Shown: positions 1-10,900 of the stretch, piece after piece
Numbering within the stretch: position 1 is the first letter of the stretch
How the letters are laid out: each line of letters begins with the position of its first letter
Source of the DNA: Prostheceraeus crozeri
Taxonomy: Eukaryota; Platyhelminthes; Polycladida; Euryleptidae
Length of the DNA: 64,000 nucleotides
Reading direction: 5' to 3'
Assembly (NCBI GenBank): GCA_907163375.1
Contig: CAJQUW010003017.1
Span: 124,001-188,000, forward strand
Made by a program: the position numbers and the translations under genes
Notes under the pieces: generated by a model
Told to the model about the DNA's origin: nothing
The model's input: only the letters and a program-made list of their open reading frames with translations
Databases searched by the model: none

Positions 1-1389
1 ACTATTTTGACTTATGCAAGTGTTACTACATGTGAATGATTGCGTAAAAATATCTCAGTGGTTACATCTTTTCAATAAACTCTAATAAATTCTCAGATCA
101 TAACAATGATCAGAGAATCAGGATTAACTATTTTCATGAACAAAAGAAATTGATAAAAACGTTCTGATTAAATTCGTAACAACTTTGATGGATAACAAAA
201 AACGGCTCGCAGATAATTATCAATCAGATGAAAGCTAAGTAGTCGTGAATCATACAGATTTAAGTTTATTGAGTTCGACGTTGATAGAAGAGAGCTCTTC
301 CTTTTTACACGATGGCGCTCATCGTCGCATAATATTTGATTTCGACACTAAGGTCAAAACGGCATTCTTCTCAGAGGCATTCTTTTCAAAATTAAGTGCT
401 TTGTGTTACATGAGATGTAGACCTTTTCAATATTTGAACATGCAAATCATTTAACTTGATGACTTCATCAAAATGCAAGGGTTTTCAAGGGTGATTTCAA
501 AATTCAAGGGTTCTGAAGGGCCGCGGGAACCCTGTCTATCTTTTACGGACTTTACAAACCGATCGCCTAAAATCTGAACGAAACAGCGCATTTAGCAGTG
601 GCGACTTCTCCGTGCCTGCGGGGCCTTCGGCGCAGGGCCATCAATATCCAGTTACCAATATTTATATCATAATTTTTCAAATCATGATTATTTTGTCATC
701 TTGCATTGATTATTTTACACAACTTTGTCAGTTTTCAGGTTTGAATATCAGATCATGTGCTCAGATGAACTTTAGCACGCGCGCGGAACAGCTGTTTCAC
801 TCCATCACATATACACACACACAAACGCGAAGTTTGCAACCTGTTCGTTGCTGCCATTGATGCACGGCTGTAGCGCGCGCTTGATCCCGTCCATAACAAT
901 CTCTACCTGCTGAAATTTTGAATCGCTGCCGGCAAAGCCACAGAGGGAGAGCAGCATTCCGCAACTTGCCTTCACCGCAGATCATACATAGATAACTACA
1001 TGGGATAAACAGCATGATATAGTCAAATGCTTCCGAAAAACTTTTCAACTGTATCAGACGATGTTATATTCGGCAAACGTTTCAGTGGCTCACAGCTGAT
1101 GTCTAATTAGTAACTAGAATGATGGTGTATAGATAGGAATCCATTGTGTAGCGAAGGCCTAGGGCCTGGAAGCACGCGACACAACTGGTATTTAGGGGTC
1201 ACAGTAAGCAATGAACCATCAAGTACTATCAAGCATAGCTTTTCAATTTTTCAGTTCACCAACGGTGCACCGGTGCAAGCAGGTGCAACTAACAATCAGT
1301 CCTACGTTCCACATGTCATAAAAACTCCATTTATACAAGTAAACAATCACAATAAACTCTGATTGAAATCAACAGATTAGTTTTCTTAC
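1..1389. other. Non-coding left edge, intron of phosphatase subunit gene
   Basis: No exon of the minus-strand SAPS-domain gene and no other convincing coding segment is visible here. The next exon of that gene should lie beyond the left edge, because the exon at 1390-1576 ends with a good donor in phase 0. The only structure noted is a hAT-like terminal fragment at 465-534. The short ORFs have no recognisable family. Confidence 0.5.
465..534 (+). repeat. hAT-like terminal fragment
   Basis: The stretch has several AAGGGTTNTC/TTCAAGG words and ends in a GC-rich GGGCCGCGGGAACCCTG. Terminal CAGGGTTCC-type inverted repeats preceded by TTCAAGG runs are common at hAT ends. The partner end is not seen, so this is probably a solo end. 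A similar end occurs at 16829-16914. Confidence 0.35.
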
Positions 1390-1576
1390 CTGTTCGCTTT
1401 TCTTCTGTGTGAGCATTCCCATTACTTTGACGTAAAAACTTGTGGTCAATGGATTGAGAGGCTCCTCATTTTTGAGAAAAGAATAGAGTGCATCTAGTAG
1501 AGCAGCATCCGCTGTCAGGGCATCATTGATTTCTGTGACATCACAAGTAAGTAATTCACAGGCGATATTAGGATAT
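1390..1576 (-). CDS. PPP6R: PP6 regulatory subunit exon 4
   Basis: The exon has 187 nucleotides between a TTACAG acceptor and a GTAAGA donor. It encodes the strongly conserved SAPS core: YPNIACELLTCDV, then a helix with ALLDALYSFL, then EPLNPLTTSFYVKVMGML. It ends in phase 0 after a Glu-Gln pair. Confidence 0.93.
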
Positions 1577-4500
1577 CTGTAATTCAGAAAAGTATAATTT
1601 ATATACGTGGACAAATTTGACTAGTAATTAATTCACAAAACAATGACTGAAATGCACCATTTTTGTCTGACTTTCGAGTAGTGATTTACCCGTACCCGCC
1701 CGTTTCCCAGTTAACGGGTGCGGGTAGAGAGAAACTTCGTAGCGGGTACCGGTAGGTAGGGGTATTTCCGAGTATGCATGACTGCTGCGAGTAGAACAAG
1801 AAAGAAAATCAAAACTCAATCGCCGTCAGTTCACTGGACACCTTCTGTCGTGGGTCTACTGTGCTTCATCAGATCATATCTATACATAAACTTTACATAT
1901 AACCCTATTATTATTCTTACAACCATATGCCTAAACAGGGTCTTTGTTAATTTGTCGTTATCATGGCTGGTGGACGCTAGCCAAAAACGTTCATCCGCTT
2001 GTTGATGTAAAAAGAAGGATCACTCACACTTGGCTCCTCCAGCTTTTTGATTATTATTAGAAATGACTCAGTCTCTGTTTGGAAATATCTATACATGTAT
2101 ATACTATTTATAGAAATCAGCCTTGATTCGATTCAGCTTCAGATATAGTACATTCGAACTTATGAGTGAGTGAATGATTGAGATTATCAGCTGTTCACTG
2201 TTGTGCGAGTAAAGGGAGCGAGCGGGATATTCCAGGTACTACCACTGAATTGAACTAAGAATTTACTGTTCATGAACTGATAGACGAATTGAACTAAAGT
2301 TTCCTCAATTCTTACTATTCCTAACAATGCATATCGACAGTACTTTTTCCTGCATAAGCAATTCTGCATATTCCAAATTTTAGATTCTTATGCATGATTG
2401 TGTAGTAGCTTTGTAGATCTGTCAGATATTTTAAATTTTGTCGATCCCTTTCATTTTGAATCATATCTTCAAGTATTCTTATACATTAATAAATAAGTAC
2501 ACCAAATTTTGGTGAGAGCAAATTATATGGAATCGACACATAGGATACCTTGAATAGTGATTGTCACAAAGTCGATTGACAATTTTGAAGCGAGGTCGCT
2601 GGAAGGCACTTACAACCATATCATTGAAAGTGGTACGTAAAGCAACAGACATCAATTGGGAGACGTAAACAAAAAAACAGCTGTCGAGCTTTAAAGTGCT
2701 CCAAGAGAAACAGCATTCTAAATAAAAAATGTTCCATATAAAAATCTGTAAGTACAAAATCTCTTAACGATAAAAATGACTCAAATCTAAATTAGCCGAT
2801 TATTTTTTTTCTACGGCTGCGCGCTAACCGCACCTGTTCGCACCGGTGCATCGGACTTAAAGAATAACCGAAATTTAGTTCGTTTCGCTCAATTGATTGT
2901 CCTGTGGCAGTTAATTGATACTTCAATAAGTCTTGAAAGAAGGTCTGTCTTTTATCATAAATGTTCATGCTTTCTAGATTTCAATGCGAATTCTATAAAG
3001 TACAGTGCATCTTCGATTATCCAGACGTAATTTCAGAATCCGTTCGATTCTCCGTGATTCCATCAAAACATGTACATGTACATACATGAAATCGAATGTT
3101 CATTTTAGCATTGCTCTCCTCTTTATGTAACACATACACGAAGTACTCTTGCTTTACCAGCAATTAATTTTCGCTCAATGTGCGGTTCTCGCCTGAGTCA
3201 AATAACAGGCAAGCAGCTAAATGATTGGAGCACTCTTAAGTAGGTTATGCATGCTAGTCAAGGCTGGGATACAGCTCTGATAGATCACTTTCAATTCATG
3301 GCCTCAGTCCACGGTATTGTTTGTGTACGTGCATTTATGTGCTTTAATAGGAACGACAGTGAATATATAGCAAACATGTACAATTGATGCTCGAAATTTC
3401 ATTAAACAGTCGAAGAATCGGAGTCAAATATATCAAATCAAGTATTACATTCTAGGTAGATATGCAGGATGGATATATGCATACAGATTATATGGATATA
3501 CAGGGTGCGAGAAAAGTCCTTGCGGATTTTTGTCAACTTTATATTTTGCTATTCAATGATCAAATATCATTTCTTCAGTGACCAAAATGTGGCAATGCGT
3601 TTGTAGATAACTCTGTCACTCGACTATTATGCATGCCAAGTCTTCAGATTTGACACATAGTGAGCTTTATGCTATTCAATCAACAAAATTTAAATTGATT
3701 ACTTTCCATACGTTTTGTAAACTCGGCATTTCATTGTGCTATTTTCGATGCTTTAAAAAGCTATGCCACTTGTTTTTCCTGAGCTCCATGGATTTCACAT
3801 TTGAATCTAGCTACGAGATTTGATCTCATTTTAATCAAATCAACAAAGTTGTGCTTCAAATAGCTATGCCACTCGTTTTTGCTGAGCTCCATAGATTTCA
3901 AACTTAAATCTAACTTCGAGGATCGATCATTAAATGACGGACTAAACCATGGATGATTAACCTTAATAAATGTTATGCCTTGAAAAGCTATGCCACTTAT
4001 TTTTGCTGACCAGCATAGATTTCACATTTGAATCTTACTACGAGATTTTTAATTTTAATCAATACATTTTATACACTGTGTTTATAAACTCGATACACTG
4101 ATGGATATGAGTAATTTGGTATTGTGATGGAATTCTCGACAATAGAAAAAGTTTATTGCAGATCGTGGGCCATTTCTTTCAACTGTGAAGAAAGTGCTCG
4201 TCAATTCAGAGAGAAATTTAACAAGGAACCCCCATCGTCGAGAACAATCTTGTATTGGAAGAACAAACTTCTTGAAACCGGCAGCCTGTCCCACGACACC
4301 CAGAAGTGGCAGACCCATAACAGCATCTGGAGATGAAAACAGGCAAAAGGTAATTGAAGCTGTCACTGAAAATCCTTCAACTTCGACAAGAGCGATATCG
4401 AGGGATGTCGGGATCTCTGATTTCACTGTCCGAAAAGTTCTAAAAGTCGAGAATTATCATCCATACAAGCCGCTATATTCTCAATTTCTTTGTGATGGGG

Positions 4501-7500
4501 ACGAAGACCGCCGCTTACAATTTTGTGAAGAAATGAGGAGAAAATCGAGAGAAGATCCTGCTTTCCTCCGAAAGCTAACATTTTCGGACGAGTGTGTCAT
4601 GTCGTTGACAGGCAACATCAACAAGCACAATGTGCACTTCTGGACTACGACGAACCCGAATATTAGAATGACCAACCCAGGCAAGACTCCTAGCCTCACC
4701 GTGTGGGCCTGTATAGGCTATTCCGGACTTCTTCTCTACGATATCAGTTCAGAAACTATGAATGGAAAGAGATATTCTGATCTTCTGTTGAACCAAGTCG
4801 TTCCTTATTTCTCTCGTGGCACTGGAAGAACCCTTCTGTTCCAGCAAGACGGAGCGCCTCCCCATTACTCTCTTTCAGCGCGTCAAATTCTAGAGACTCA
4901 TTTGTCCAATCGCTGGATCGGCAGGAGAGGACCTATTGAATGGCCAGCAAGATCGCCGGACTTGACACCCTGCGACTTTTGGTTCTGGAGTCACCTGCGG
5001 CAATTGGTTTATCCTCCAGGTTTTATTTACAGGAACATTCAGGACTTGCGGGAAGAGATTGAGCGACAAATTAACAACATTGCTCTCTCTTACTACCGTG
5101 ATTCGTTGAGGAATTTTCAGAAACGTTTTCTGAAGTGCATTGAGCATGACGGTGAGCTATTTGAAGAATAAAAATGTCAATGAGTACATGGAATGTTTAG
5201 TTTTTATTTCTAGATGGGTTTGTTCAAAGAAAAATGAAATTAAAGTAAAACAATTCACCATGCAATAACTAAATATAAAGTTATCAAAAATCCGCAAAGA
5301 CTTTTCTCGCACCCTGTATGTAGATCATATTCTACGGGGATCTTGGTATATCAAATGTCTTTGACCTAAGCTCACAAGCTTTTGCTAACATGGGATTTAA
5401 AAATTCGCTTATCCGGATCTTTGATTGACCTATTGGGTTTTGACCATCCGGATAATCGAAGATGCACTGTACTAGAAAACTTCTAATAGTGCTAAACAAT
5501 TCAAAAATAGACTGGCATAAGCCAATGTTTGGCATTGACTCTCGTTATACGTAACCCACACATCACCATAATAGCGCTAGTGGGATTCTTTAAAACCAAA
5601 TGAAGAAGTGCAACAAAAATATTGAAAAAATATCGAAATATATTTATTTCAAAATCATGAAAAAAATACAATCCCTGAAAACATCAAAGCAACGGGAAAA
5701 GAACAGTAGAATGATCCGAAACAATGCCGCCGCAATCTACAATTTACTATGCAAGGTCACCATCTCGACATTAGGACCTACTCGGCTTCAAGCAGTCTCT
5801 CTGTAATATGTTACAATGCTGCGGGATTCCGAAAGCAATCGTTCGGACGGACGCTGGCCCATGGAATGCTAGGATATATCATAGCAAGAGGGGCAACGCA
5901 GCATTGACTACGAGATTCCGAAATTCTAAGGTCGTGGGAACTGAGACTTCATGACCTGAAATCATTAATCATGAACTTGAATTACCGAATTTTTTTCACT
6001 TTTTCTCAACATCCGGAAAAGCATCGGCTATTTTACGATATGACTGTGATTTTCAGAAAGCTTCATTTTCATAATACATAAATTGAAAGTTTGAACTGAA
6101 TTGATATAGAATTTACTAATGTTCTCCTAATTGGATCAGCTGTGTTGTATGCTTAAAATATTTTTCTCTCCGATTGTGACGGCGGGAATAGATAAAATGA
6201 TTCAATTATAATTGAAATTACGCATAGGCCTTAACTGAAGTGTCAATTTGATTGAAATTCGTGCATTGAGGTGCACCGGGCCGAGAACCGGTAAGATGCA
6301 AGCAAAATAAACGGTGCACTGCGCGCAGCCCTACTTTTTTTCAGTTTTGTAGACATTTCTTACATTTTCTACAGGTTAATATTAGAGTAGAGGTGATTTC
6401 TTGCCACAAAGATCTCAGCAAAGAGTACTCTTATCAGTTAGCTATGTATTTCCAATTTTTTGTATTGGTCAGTTAATGACCAATAAGTATTATCAGTAAT
6501 TGCATTAAGGTATTAAATATAGAGAATTAGAAAATAACAATGTAATGCTGACCACTTCAACTGCAAGAAGTATGAATTGAGTATCATTATCTCGCATCAA
6601 TTTTGTCTTAAATAAAATAATTGCTCACATTATGAGTGAGGCTTCCATGTATAGATGCATGCATACATGTACGGGTGCCGAAAATGTTCTACCAGCAGGT
6701 CACTACTCTCGAGTACAATTTCGATTAACTCAGCATCCTACTCTAAGAATAAGGGTGTATGTAGACAGACAGTATACTTTCACATTATGAATGAGTGAAG
6801 TGATTGAACGCTGTATCACACTGCCATGCAAAAACGTGACAATACTAGCGACTCGAAACAACGACACCCTTATTTTTTTGACCATGCAATTTTACTGGTC
6901 CTCTTATCCATAGCTCACTGTATGAAGATAATCTTGGCTCCATTCTTTGGTCATCTAATTATTAAGCCGTAGGCTACTATTCTATAAATAAGCATGCTTA
7001 GATCTGACCTAGTATTTGACTTTTGAAAAGAATACATCCGGATTTTCATCATGATGTGCGTTCATCGTGTATGATGATGCGTCAGAAAACAGTATGAATA
7101 ATTTGGTTCCATAGCTTACTATACGAAATTAACAGCAACAGACCTGTCTAATACTTGCTTAGGTGTAAATGTTGATTATATAATGACACCTGAGTGAAAA
7201 ATACAGACCAATTAAAGACTATGCAGACTTACAGACTAGTCTGTAAATACACACCAAGTGACAGCCCTGCAAGCGGCAAAACGCTACAATTCTAGCGACT
7301 CGAACCAACGACAACCCTGATTTTCTAGACCAGTTGCACTTCCGACAAAGCTGCGTATCACTTGACGAATTAGTTAATCGATGTGATCAATTCTTAATCA
7401 TGTCAGTTGTCAGCTATAGTAATAATCAATGAATAAATATTTCTTCAGAATGTCGATAATCAATGCATAGCAAAAAAGAATCAGAGTACATGAAGTACCT

Positions 7501-10500
7501 GAAACCATGCCGCAAACTTGGATAAAATGTTAGAAGAATACATATAACTATTCAAAATATGAAATGCGATCAAATTGTGACTGACTATGGAAATCAAGGT
7601 TGTCATTTCTCTTACTTGTATTTTGTTGCATCATCTGCTTCACCGGGCGGGTCATCAGTAACGTATTTTACAAGTGAGTGTAGGTTTTCGGGAGTTGTGA
7701 GGCTGAAATGAGAGTGAGCAACAGGAGCATCACAAAACAAAGTTCATGGGAATCGATTCAATGCGGAACAAATTATCGAATGTCAGCCTACTACAGATAG
7801 TCGAAGAAATTAGCAAGCTTCGAATGGTGCGATTAATATTTGCGTGAATAGTAGATTTCAAAAAACAGAAGCATGATGGTTAAACATAAATAGTTTTCTT
7901 TGATGATGAGAACCATTTTTTCATGAATCATTTATTGCTTCTCCATTTTCCACTCCGTGTCCCACAGAAATTCTAATGCAGAACCGACTAGAAGTATCTC
8001 TCATACTTGCCATATAACGACTTAGAGATCGTCAGCATTTGCTGAAATGAAAATCAGCTACTACTGGTAACGTGGAAATATAAAATACTTTTACTGAATA
8101 CAACTGCAATTTCATTTGATAAGATAGTAACATAGAAATTAAAGACAAACTCTCTGCAAACAGAGAGACTGACGTTAAAAGTGAATTGCAGTCGCCACAG
8201 TAGCAGCAAACACAAGCTTGACCCAACGTCTTGCTATTCAAAATTTCCAGTTGTTGACATCGCAATCAGTAAGAAGACGGGAGATGGTAGATGGAGCTTG
8301 TTACCCTTTAATTCACACGCAGGCATTTTGAGACCTGTTCTCTGATCCGCGAGGCCAGCCGCAGGAAGAAAGAAGTTGATCATCGCTACTGCACACATGT
8401 GACTGACATGCTTAAACCATGAACTGTACATCTTTAATACTGTATGTCACTATTAATAAGGTAAAGTCTCGGGGTTCCACATGTATTAAAATCACGTTCA
8501 TACAAAAACATGGCCATTGTCTGCTGCCATATGAATCAAACGGAAAACACATGTAAATTGGCATGCTTTCTTAGGCAGTTATTTTTGTATGAAGTCGGAT
8601 TAGCAATTAAGTACAGATACCAATAGAGAAACTGTTACTATATTGCAATCTGACCCTTCAGCTTTTGAGAATAGAGTTACAGGCAATTGATGTATTCCGA
8701 ATTTGATTTTGGTAATGTTTGTTCAGCTTTTTCCTATGCTATCACTTCTGGCTTTATGTCTTAGGCCACCTTAAAATTGGATTTTAATAAAAGAACCTTT
8801 CATCCACAAATCAAGTGGAAAACTGTATATTGATGATGTGATTCAACTGTAATAAACAACAGCAAAACGCACTAACTATGATTTCATGCATAAGTGATGT
8901 CAATTGAGAACATAATCAACGAGAACAATTCAAAATCTTGAATGCAGACCTGAAGATTTTTAAGTGGCTCTGAACTGATTCTGATTCCTAAGATTCTCCA
9001 TCCAAATTTGGTATTTACCGGAATGAAGGCAATTTCATCCCAAATGCATTCATACATGAATCACAAGCTGGTGCAATGAGGACGCCAGTCGATCTACAGG
9101 AGGTCACCTTTCTCCTGCTTCTATGCCAATTGATATGACTTATAGAAAACGTATAATTAACAAGTTAGAAAAGAACTCTACATGAGATTAAGACTGATGT
9201 GTTCTCCTGAATTCATTCAGCAGGGAGAGGGGCTCCTCCTCTACTTAACTCTTTCTACTAGCGGCTCAAGAAATCTGCCTAAACAATCCAGTCAATACAG
9301 CAAAGAAGGAGACTGTGTATTCTTCTACTTGATATACTGTGGCTGATCGAATGAATAATACACTAGTCAAGGGGTGAAGACCACTGTGAAGGTGATTTCA
9401 TTTTTCGGTGGACAATTAGACTTCTCAACAAGTTATAATGATCTTGCACCGACTTGTTCCCGGTTTAGGTGTACAGAATCGTATTTTTACTTCAACCATT
9501 TTGTGACTTACTAGACTTTTCTTCTTTATTATTGTCTGTTATTTGAATTTAGTCTTATTTTCTCATGCCCTTTTCCCTATGCATTTCTTCCGTTTTCATT
9601 TAGGCATTTTTCCATAATTTCACTGTCAGTCATGTCATTTTATCAGCTGGCTTGTTAGTTTCAACTAATCCAATTCTGTCGATTTGTACGTCATGACGAC
9701 TATGGCAACTGCAATTCACTTTTGCCATTGCAGAAAGAGTTTGTCTTTAATTCATCTTTGCTTTAGCTTCTATATTATTCATAAATTTCATTAAATTACA
9801 GCTGTTTTCTACCAACGGAGTATTCCAAATTTTTTGCATTTACAAGATGATTTTCACTTGCTGATTGTAGTCCTTATGCAAATATGATATATTTTTGTTC
9901 GGCCATGCTTCAAAATTTCTATGAGACTAAGAGCAACCAAGAGAAAGTAATTCAATTATTCATGGGAATGAACCCGCTTTCACAGTTCATTATTCAAAAT
10001 TTGCACACACAAGGAAAATTTCAAAACGATTTACATTATAAAATTGATGCAAGTAAAAATCCCCTATTAATAACACATTTTTCGGAACCCTTTTTTCTAT
10101 AATTCATGTTCCTAAGCACGATTTTAGAAATTAATGGTCAAACTATTTAACGGCTGCAATGTCAAAAATCAACTACCGGCAGCGAAAATGTAAAACCATT
10201 CGATTGAAATATAAATCACTACTAGACTATAAATGAAATAATCTTGACTAGAAATGAAAAATCTGAATAGAAAATTGGAGTTCTGAAGCTCAAATGATAA
10301 GCTATGGGTTAGAAATGCCTGTGATATAAATTGGACGATTCTGTAAAATAAGTCGTAAGCAAGCTTTAAGAATTTGATTAATCGGTAGCCTAATCATAAA
10401 TGATGCTGCCAAAGATCGAAATGATTTTAACAGACGTTTCGTAACTTAAGGTGAAAATTACAAATAAAGTATCTCTCTAAGTTAAGGTGTTGATACCAAC

Positions 10501-10900
10501 GATGCAGGCGTCATAATCAGGAATATCTACCAGAACTATATAAATAAAATAGGCCATGCGCTTAATTTTAACAAAAATATAAATTTATATCTAATTTTAC
10601 GTGTAAATGCAGTTAAATGAACTACAAGAAGCTCAGTTAGCTTTATACCCAGTCCTATCATAGGGTCAATTAACTACCTCTCCAAACTTACAAACTAACT
10701 AGTTTCGCATTTTGAGCACGACATTCCTGTAAAACATCATCTTCATCTAGCACCGCGGTTAAGGTCACATCCTGAAAATACATAGAAAATTGCTTCATGA
10801 AATTGCAAACAGTGTACGAACATGGATAGTGTGGATAGTATACCTCTTTTTCCATAAGAGTGTCGATTTGTGATATAAGAGGTGCATACTTCCAAAACAT
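1390..10900 (-). CDS. PPP6R: Protein phosphatase 6 regulatory subunit (SAPS domain), 5' part of gene
   Basis: SAPS-domain proteins bind the catalytic subunit of serine/threonine phosphatase 6 in the cytoplasm and direct it to substrates. Four coding exons are seen on the minus strand: 10900-10844, 10771-10692, 7702-7616 and 1576-1390. All have GT-AG borders, and phases fit at every junction (0, 2, 2, then 0 at the end). The product starts MFWKYAPLIS, the family's typical N-terminus. It carries the family words DEDDVLQECRAQN, KYVTDDPP, YPNIACELLTCDV and LYSFLKNEEPLNPL. About 137 residues are present, and the rest (more SAPS repeats and an acidic tail) lies beyond the left edge. Intron 3 is about 6 kb and holds nested transposons. 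No frame damage is seen, so I take it as a working host gene. The vertebrate paralogue (R1, R2 or R3) cannot be assigned. Confidence 0.93.
1687..1726. repeat. GC-rich imperfect hairpin in intron
   Basis: A CCCGTACCCGCCCGTT arm is followed by an AACGGGTGCGGGTA arm with an 8-base loop, inside intron 3 of the phosphatase subunit gene. A third copy of CGGGTACCGG follows near 1742. It could be the tip of a MITE, but no matching distant end was found. Confidence 0.35.
3758..4052 (+). repeat. Three ~68-bp direct repeats in transposon leader
   Basis: Copies start near 3758, 3861 and 3984. Each has the pattern AGCTATGCCACTYGTTTTTGC, then GAGCTCCATAGATTTCA and a run ending near ACGAG. They lie between the left terminal repeat and the transposase start, as transposase-binding repeats do in some Tc1-like elements. 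Spacing is 103 and 123 bp. Confidence 0.6.
4124..5171 (+). pseudogene. DD41D transposase, one frameshift
   Basis: The product would cut and paste the element. The N-terminal paired-type helix-turn-helix region is read from 4124; near 4300-4315 the frame shifts by one base into the ORF that runs to 5171. After the shift come SGRPITASG, a second HTH (TSTRAISRDVGIS), and the catalytic residues: Asp in LTFSDECVMS, Asp in LLFQQDGAPPHY, and the third Asp in SPDLTPCDFWFW. Exactly 41 residues separate the second and third acidic residues, so this is the DD41D (VISITOR-like) branch, not DD34D/E. The triad is intact. The single frameshift makes this copy inactive unless bypassed. Confidence 0.88.
6335..7615. 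other. Intron 3 remainder, nothing recognised
   Basis: AT-rich intron sequence between the transposon nest and exon 3. No ORF, repeat or RNA gene could be supported. Confidence 0.5.
7616..7702 (-). CDS. PPP6R: PP6 regulatory subunit exon 3
   Basis: Eighty-seven nucleotides with TTTCAG acceptor and GTAAG donor. The exon completes the split Phe codon, encodes a helix like the family's ENLxxLVxYV segment and an acidic DDPPGEADD turn, and ends two bases into a Lys codon. Confidence 0.9.
7703..10691. other. Intron 2, nothing recognised
   Basis: About 3 kb of AT-rich sequence between exons 3 and 2 of the phosphatase subunit gene. The ORFs are short, overlap on both strands and have no family features. 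Confidence 0.5.
10692..10771 (-). CDS. PPP6R: PP6 regulatory subunit exon 2
   Basis: Eighty nucleotides between a TTTTCAG acceptor and a GTAAGT donor, only 72 bases downstream of exon 1. It encodes the conserved DVTL...DEDDVLQECRAQNAKL block and ends two bases into a Phe codon. Confidence 0.92.
10844..10900 (-). CDS. PPP6R: PP6 regulatory subunit exon 1 (start codon)
   Basis: Nineteen codons from ATG at 10900 to a GAG codon, followed by the donor GTATAC. The start is chosen because MFWK is the conserved beginning of SAPS proteins. The exon ends in phase 0. Confidence 0.9.

Larger units (their letters stand above)
3501..5316 (+). mobile_element. Tc1/mariner-superfamily transposon, DD41D type
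   Basis: The element is 1816 bp and is flanked by TA at 3499-3500 and 5317-5318. The terminal inverted repeats are about 46 bp and start CAGGGTGCGAGAAAAGTC, with roughly three mismatches. It sits inside the pogo-like element and carries one transposase gene with a frameshift. Confidence 0.92.
3003..5469. mobile_element. pogo/Tigger-like non-autonomous element, split by later insertion
   Basis: A perfect 20-bp inverted repeat, CAGTGCATCTTCGATTATCC, starts at 3003, and its complement ends at 5469. TA dinucleotides flank both ends (3001-3002 and 5470-5471). CAGT(N)TCGATTATCC-type ends with TA duplication are typical of pogo/Tigger elements. Without the inner mariner-type insertion the element is about 650 bp and has no coding capacity. 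Confidence 0.75.
2811..6334. mobile_element. Outer element of nest, hAT-like non-autonomous
   Basis: The left end is CTACGGCTGCGCGC at 2811 and the right end is GCGCGCAGCCCTAC at 6334, inverted repeats matching at 12-13 of 14 bases. Both flanks are runs of T (eight left, seven right), which may be the target duplication. Both subterminal parts also contain CCGGTGCA. No transposase belongs to this layer; its centre is filled by the pogo-like element at 3003-5469. Confidence 0.5.
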
